Assembly (NCBI RefSeq): GCF_001949145.1 | Contig: NW_019091464.1 | Span: 65,840-101,116, forward strand | Length of the DNA: 35,277 nucleotides | Direction: 5' to 3' | DNA from: Acanthaster planci | Lineage: Eukaryota; Echinodermata; Asteroidea; Valvatida; Acanthasteridae | Shown: positions 30,629-35,277 of the stretch, piece after piece | How the letters are laid out: the number at the start of each line of letters is the position of its first letter | How positions within the stretch are numbered: the stretch's first letter is position 1 | Made by a program: the position numbers and the translations under genes | The notes under the pieces: generated by a model | Told to the model about the DNA's origin: nothing | What the model saw: only the letters and a program-made list of their open reading frames with translations | Databases searched by the model: none

Positions 30629-30833
30629 GAAGCTCAGAACAACTTGGCATCAACGTGAAATGTGAGATTTCAGCACTATGAAAAAGGTGGTAATGCCTAC
30701 AGATTGCCTGTACGGGCAGCCGACAGGACCCTCATTCTGACCCTGCTGTCACAGAGCAACAACCTCCATGAGCTTTTGTGGAGACCTTGCAGCATGTGCA
30801 GAGAAGTTCTCATGGGGTGGATGAGTGATTTAC

Positions 30834-30954
30834 CTGAAAGCTGTTCAAGATGACAAATGTGTACTCAAAGACAGGGGAGACGTGACCGATCAGTCCGACA
30901 CCCCAAGTGATTCCAAGCATGGGTAGCAGTACAAGGGAGCTACGCAATCCAGCC
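30834..30954 (-). CDS. Adhesion GPCR exon: TM6, ECL3 and first half of TM7
   Basis: Bounded by the acceptor CTTCAG (AG at 30955-30956) and the donor CAG/GTAAAT (30834/30833). The 121 bases read (K)AGLRSSLVLLPMLGITWGVG and then LIGHVSPVFEYTFVILNSFQ. LLP.LG.TW.(F/V)G is the class B2 TM6 signature, and the last part opens TM7. The first base completes the Lys codon begun in the preceding exon. Cell-surface receptors of this class couple to G proteins after a tethered Stachel peptide is exposed; the GAIN/GPS part would be encoded beyond the right edge. Confidence 0.93.
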
Positions 30955-31840
30955 CTGAAGGGGTCACAGCATAAAGCAAAGATCCCGATGATACTGAGAA
31001 ACCAGCTCTACAACTGTGCCAAATTGTGGATCTTTCATTCCATCAAATATTCCAGTATTCAGTTTTATGAATGTCAATTGCTTCTGATGTGAACAATTTT
31101 CCGAATTAAATTTTTTTAATGTCCTATTTTTGCAGACAAGTGGAAAAGATGAAACAATATACATGACATACATTGCTGACAATGGTATTGTTACCCTTGC
31201 TTTAGCTTTTTTTGAGGGGGTTGACCCCAAACTCCAGCCCACCCCCCCCCGATCCAGGCCTGAGATATGTCAGAGTTGGACTGTAAAACAGGGTCAACTG
31301 TTAGGTGCCATCAGAAGTAAGTTGTTGGCCTTGTTGCTGGGCTTCGCAATCACCAATCTACATTGCTTATAATACTTTGAAGTAACTCCTAGGACTATTC
31401 AGCTCCAAAAATGAATTTTTCAATGCTTGATATTCAATCAGACATTCAAACAGCTAAATAACCAGCACAGCCCCAATTGGTAGTGCAGCTGTACCTGTTT
31501 CAGTCAATAATATCCCCCTCAAATAGGCTAAGACACGGGTCATAGCTGATAGGTGGTGCAGGCGAGAGCTGTTTGGGAGCTGATACTGCTTTAAAACCCA
31601 TGGGAAACCTTTTTCAAGTTGTGCCAAAACCAGTCAAAGAATTTCTGGAAAAAAAGTTCACACTGGTCTGATGAGAATTGACATGTGACATAGTACATCC
31701 ATGATGGATACATTATTAAGGCAATTCCAAAAAGGAAACACATGAGGCTTTCACTTCCAACCGATTACCCCCATCACTACAATACAAGGCAGGGCAGGGC
31801 AGGAGTGAAGTACAACCCTGACCCCTTTAAAATGACTTAC
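30955..31840 (-). other. GPCR intron (TM5-TM6)
   Basis: No element was recognised. A short poly-C run lies at about 31241-31250. Plus frames of 61-80 codons are not supported. Confidence 0.7.
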
Positions 31841-31926
31841 TTCACTTTGGCCAGAGTATCCCGACTGGTCCCTTTGGAGGCCGCCACCGTGGTCCTGATC
31901 ACCATGGCCAACACAACAGCATTCAC
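31841..31926 (-). CDS. Adhesion GPCR exon: second half of TM5 and third intracellular loop
   Basis: Acceptor TTTGCAG (AG at 31927-31928), donor GTGAA/GTAAGT (31841/31840). It reads VNAVVLAMVIRTTVAASKGT and then SRDTLAKV plus two bases. The start joins in phase 0 to IML of the preceding exon, giving the family's I-x-L-V-N motif in TM5. The loop is short, basic and polar, as usual for class B receptors. The exon ends in phase 2, which fits the 1-base completion at the start of the TM6 exon. Confidence 0.9.
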
Positions 31927-33533
31927 CTGCAAATGCAACCACACAACCATCTCATGACCTGGTGGTCTAACGTACAGTATTGCAAGCTGGTCAGGGAACT
32001 ACCTTGAAACCATTCTTTAATAAAGAATCTTTTCCGTGCAATCTAATCTACTCATAGTACAAAGAGGTACTCCTCTTCAATTTTTTTTTCAGCAAAAGTG
32101 TTTGTAAGCACATGTTCTCATGACACCTCATGAAAACATTCTTTCCAATTTGTATGAATGTGAAACATTAATCGTTTACTTTAAGCAATGCCAAATTGGT
32201 AATGTCAGAGTTGAGTCACAGTATGTGGTGACTCGCCTCAACTTGTGTCCTGATGGGTAAATGACTTGACTAAACTCCTGTCACTTTGTTAAAAAGGTTC
32301 AACCTGAGTCACAAAAACTGGTGACTTCCGGGTAACTTACATATCGCCAGTTTGCCTTCTCATTCTGACTCAAACTCATGATGAGAGTTTGTCCATATGT
32401 ATTTCCATATTAGTTAGAGCTACATATAAAGGGCATTCCTATCTTTTGGGGCTAAGGATTCCTCCACTGTGCATTTGATGACATGTTTGTTTTGTGTCTT
32501 TGCACTGACATCAGTAGCATCACATACAACGTCAGAAATTTTTTGGAACACAAAACAGTTGTGATTATTGGTCATGTCAACCACTTTGTGTGAAGAAGCT
32601 GCATTACAGCAACTCTTACAAGGCAATTGTGCATAGACCTTGCATTTATGGTCAGACCAGAGCAAGCCACTGCATGGTTTGACATGGTTGTAAGATGAAT
32701 ATTTATATCAAATGGTCAACATGTCACCAACCAAATTATTCAGGCATTTTGTAATTTTCTCTATTTTGTTCACCTGGAACCTGAACAGAGAGCAACTAAG
32801 CCTAAACTGAATTAGCTTTTCAACCATACTGCTGAAAACAGTGGGACAACCCTACTGAAAATGTCCAGTTCATTTACCTGAGGCTAATTCACTTACCCAT
32901 TGGATCCAATTCACATACCAATTGGATCCAATTCAATAATCATTTCCAAAACCAATTGCTTTTGCTTGAAATCAATTGGAACCAATTGGGTTCAATTGGT
33001 TTGAATAATAATTTCAGACCTTTTCTCAGTTGAACCATTTCAAACCAATTGACACAATTTGAATGCCAATTCACAATCCAAGTGTAACCAATCGAAGAAC
33101 CAATTAAAACCATTTCAATACCAATTCGAACCAATTGAGTCCCATTTTAAAAATCCATTTGATGGGGGAAACAAGGTGAAAAAATACCAATTGGAACCAG
33201 TTGCGTCCCACTTGAAATTTCCAATTGATCAAGGAAAACAGAGAGAAAGCATACCAATTGGAACCATTTGATTCCCATTTGAATTCCAATTGATTGGGGA
33301 AAATAAATAGCAAAGAAAAAATGCCAATTGAAACTAATTGCGTCCCATTTGAAATCTCCAATTGATGGGGGAAACAAGTGGGAGAGAAAACATATCAACT
33401 GAAACCAACTGAGCACCAATTGATGGCCAATTGGACCCAATTCATTCCAATTAAATCCAACTCAAAAATCAATTGGTTTAAATAGGCAATTTTTAGTAGG
33501 GAATGGGGGAATACCCTCATTCATTTTGCTTAC
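31927..33533 (-). other. GPCR intron within TM5
   Basis: The left part, to about 32880, has no recognised feature. The right part is the CAATTG-rich array described separately. Confidence 0.7.
32886..33476. repeat. CAATTG-rich intronic array with a 66-71-bp tandem unit
   Basis: The palindromic hexamer CAATTG and variants such as CCAATTGGAACCAATTG fill this intron segment. From 33121 a longer unit repeats: CCAATTxGAACCAATTG, then a CCCATTTGAA-type box, then (C)CAATTGATGGGGGAAA, then a purine-rich spacer and ATA. Units start at 33121, 33187, 33254, 33324 and 33395, giving periods of 66, 67, 70 and 71 bases. Overlapping minus frames of 64-97 codons rich in NWF/QL wording are translations of the array and not genes. 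Confidence 0.85.
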
Positions 33534-33600
33534 CAGCATGATCACACAAGCTGGGCCGACAAATGCCCAAATGAAACCATTTTGAGTACTCAGCCAGCAC
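33534..33600 (-). CDS. Adhesion GPCR exon: ECL2 and start of TM5
   Basis: Acceptor TCCCCCCAG (AG at 33601-33602), donor CTG/GTAAGC (33534/33533). After one base completing a Gly codon, the 66 bases read [20 protein letters not shown] plus ML. CWLS...GFIWxFxGP is one of the most conserved motifs of adhesion GPCRs. The Cys is the ECL2 partner of the conserved disulphide to TM3, whose exon is not in the window. Confidence 0.95.
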
Positions 33601-34422
33601 CTGGGGGGAGAAAATCGGTCATTTAATAGCTGACAAAATATTTCTAGAGTTTTCAACCAAACATGGTGATTCATATACAGGAGGGACAGAATTAGGATGT
33701 AACAAAGATGGTGTGATGGTGTGGTTGAGATTCTGAAGTCCAAGACTAATCAAAGAGTGCCTGATGAAGCACTTTAACATGCGACTTCAGGCCTAAAATC
33801 CAGGGGGGCAATATCTCAAAAATCTGCCAAATTCTCATCAGGGCTGCAGTCAACTGTCCATCTGGACGACTACGATCAAGACCATGTCCCTTTTAGTTCC
33901 AGCCAGCAAGCCGTTACTTTCAAGCACTCTTTTCATGTCAACATATTTGCCACTTGCTTTGGACCCAAACAACTGCGAAGAATTGTGCAAGCATACACAC
34001 ATGGCTGGCAAATAGCCGAGAATATATGCACCTCAATATCTTATTTGTGCTTTCTGAGATTATAGTTTTAAACCACTAAAAAGGCTTATATTCTAAGATT
34101 GCAGTTCTAAACCAAGCTGAGAGTAAAAAGGCCAATGGATTGACATTCATGATCATATATGAAAGGCAAAGCAAAGTGCAACTAGCTAAAGATGTCTTGT
34201 TTTGAGACTTTGTCCGAGACTGATTGCAAGAGTCAGTCCAGATAGGGTAAGTCCATTGGGAAAATTGGGAAACATTGGGAAAATTGGTCTTGAGACTGCA
34301 GGTCTCCAGGCCAGTCTCAAGTCTCATGTGTATAAATGGATTTTGTAACTTCACCGAGCATACAGTCACTCTTGCACAAATGTAAGACTCACTTTTTCTC
34401 TGCAGATAGGTATTTAACTTAC
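33601..34422 (-). other. GPCR intron (ECL2)
   Basis: A 131-codon minus frame (34076-34471) runs from this intron across the TM4 exon in another reading frame and is a shadow. A near-direct repeat GGGAAAATTGGGAAACATTGG occurs around 34257-34280. Confidence 0.7.
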
Positions 34423-34492
34423 CCTTTGCCAGGCAATCCATAATGAGTCCACTTGATACCTGCAGATACACCTACAATCAGAATTGGCAACC
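34423..34492 (-). CDS. Adhesion GPCR exon: TM4 and first part of ECL2
   Basis: Acceptor TGTTGCAG (AG at 34493-34494), donor AAAGG/GTAAGT (34423/34422). Two bases GG complete a codon from the missing upstream exon, then it reads LPILIVGVSAGIKWTHYGLP and GK. This matches the family's (G)xP...ISAGI...YG TM4-ECL2 wording. The last two bases GG plus G of the next exon give Gly before CWLS. No TM3 or earlier exon was found between 34493 and the window edge, so the gene is cut at its 5' side. All five exons share one continuous frame across consistent intron phases, which strongly supports a functional gene. Confidence 0.9.
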
Positions 34493-35277
34493 CTGCAACA
34501 CGACAGAATCAATTAAAATAAATGGGTGATAGCCAGTCTTGTCAATGAAAAGGAAGAGTCGAAGGCAGAAATGCAATCCCACATCACCTTAAGACTATCA
34601 CAAGACCCTACAAGATCAACACGTAACCTCCAGTCCGAATTGAAGTCACACGCTTTTCAAATGAATGGAAGCAAAACCAGTTCACAGTCACTGATAAGCA
34701 TTTCAATCGTGGTTGGTCTTTGACATGTGTCAGTCTTGTACAATGATCTCGTCTACAAACTTGTCAAGGAACAGTGGAATATACATGTAAATGTTGCCTT
34801 CAGTTACAGCAACAAGGCCCATGAATAGTTCTGGGGCCTACACAAATTTGAGGATGACTATACGATACACTGCTTCTCTCTTTCCCCATCTCACGTTTTG
34901 ACTTCAAGCTTGAAACGACCCTAGCTAGCTAGTTCAAAGCTTACTCCAGCTTTGTATCAACATGAAATGTCAGGCTCACATGCTATCACTAGCTGTGAAA
35001 TTGGTGGTTGTAGGCATATATGCCGAGGGTGGAGCATATGGCACACAGGTGCTAAGGGCCTACGGAACAGTTTATCCTGCCCGGCACCGAAATCTCCAGA
35101 TCCACGTCTACACTGATGAAAGGCTTTTGAACATTTCATTGTCCTGATATTTTCTTGGACAATTTAAGACTTTCAAGGGCACTTTTCTGGATACATGCAG
35201 TTCAAAATTTGGCAAAATTAAATGAACATTTTATGGTCTCCAACAATTGTAAATGTATGAAGGCCAATAAACACAAG
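34493..35277 (-). other. GPCR intron or upstream part, cut at the right edge
   Basis: I searched for the TM3 signature (F-x-WM-x-x-EG) and earlier receptor exons on the minus strand and found none. Frames of 60-65 codons on both strands have no recognisable motif. The remaining exons should lie beyond the window. Confidence 0.6.

Larger units (their letters stand above)
29110..30833 (-). other. GPCR intron (TM6-TM7), with hairpin elements
   Basis: This intron contains a 14-bp perfect palindrome GGTGTTATAACACC (29669-29682). Just after it come ATTGG, CACGTG (29723-29728) and GCCATCTTG (29744-29752). Two inverted-repeat elements (30083-30329 and 30549-30628) are listed separately. Frames of 66-113 codons on both strands here have no domain and interrupt the receptor frame. 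Confidence 0.7.

Noticed and set aside
33059-33440. Overlapping 70-97-codon frames with repeated NWFQL/EFKW-type wording
   Set aside because: They are translations of the CAATTG-rich tandem array in an intron.
34076-34471. 131-codon minus frame over the TM4 exon
   Set aside because: It reads the exon in the wrong frame and has no domain; the receptor frame with its splice sites explains the region.

Overview
The window is eukaryotic, AT-rich and sparsely coding. It most likely comes from a marine invertebrate deuterostome. The evidence is exons with GT/AG borders, long intergenic stretches, many decayed transposon-type inverted repeats, and frequent TAGGCCTA and ACATGTACATGT motifs, which are common in echinoderm, hemichordate and lancelet DNA. 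An echinoderm is my best guess, but the sequence alone does not settle the species. There is no sign of bacterial operons, tRNA or rRNA genes, or CRISPR arrays.

Two protein-coding genes can be named with confidence, both on the minus strand. (1) At 18441-19301 an uninterrupted 286-residue frame encodes a DHHC-type protein S-acyltransferase closest to ZDHHC24. Every zinc ligand, the catalytic DHHC and a ZDHHC24-like SPLPGD tail are present. A good splice acceptor lies 42 bases before its ATG, so a 5' untranslated exon probably lies further right. (2) From 34492 down to about 28947, five exons with matching phases encode TM4-TM7 and the start of the cytoplasmic tail of an adhesion-type (class B2) G protein-coupled receptor. 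Its extracellular region and TM1-TM3 lie beyond the right edge.

Layout. 1-330: a 24-bp minisatellite with one fully open frame, organised as an eight-unit higher-order repeat. 331-12400: no recognisable gene; old dispersed repeats, a palindromic MITE-like element (1618-1797), inverted repeats and the 3' tail of an L2/CR1-like LINE (about 9770-9949). 12400-18430: a 131-codon unknown frame, a 20-bp tandem array, two copies-in-pair repeat families and a GTACGY-rich inverted-repeat element. 18441-19301: ZDHHC24-like gene. 19732-19906: a Tigger/pogo-like MITE. 20150-23490: three possible promoter/first-exon zones, one with a perfect CRE between opposed splice donors. 23490-28900: AT-rich, with a 163-codon unknown frame, a CT microsatellite and a 400-bp MITE with perfect 26-bp ends. 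28947-35277: the GPCR exons and their introns. The introns hold a CAATTG-rich 66-71-bp tandem array and several hairpin elements.

The two named genes are not obviously linked in function. Palmitoylation of GPCR tails is a general theme, but nothing here ties this enzyme to this receptor. I do not see a previously undescribed multi-gene system. The most unusual items are the higher-order minisatellite with its open frame, the candidate divergent promoter, and the density of short non-autonomous DNA transposons.
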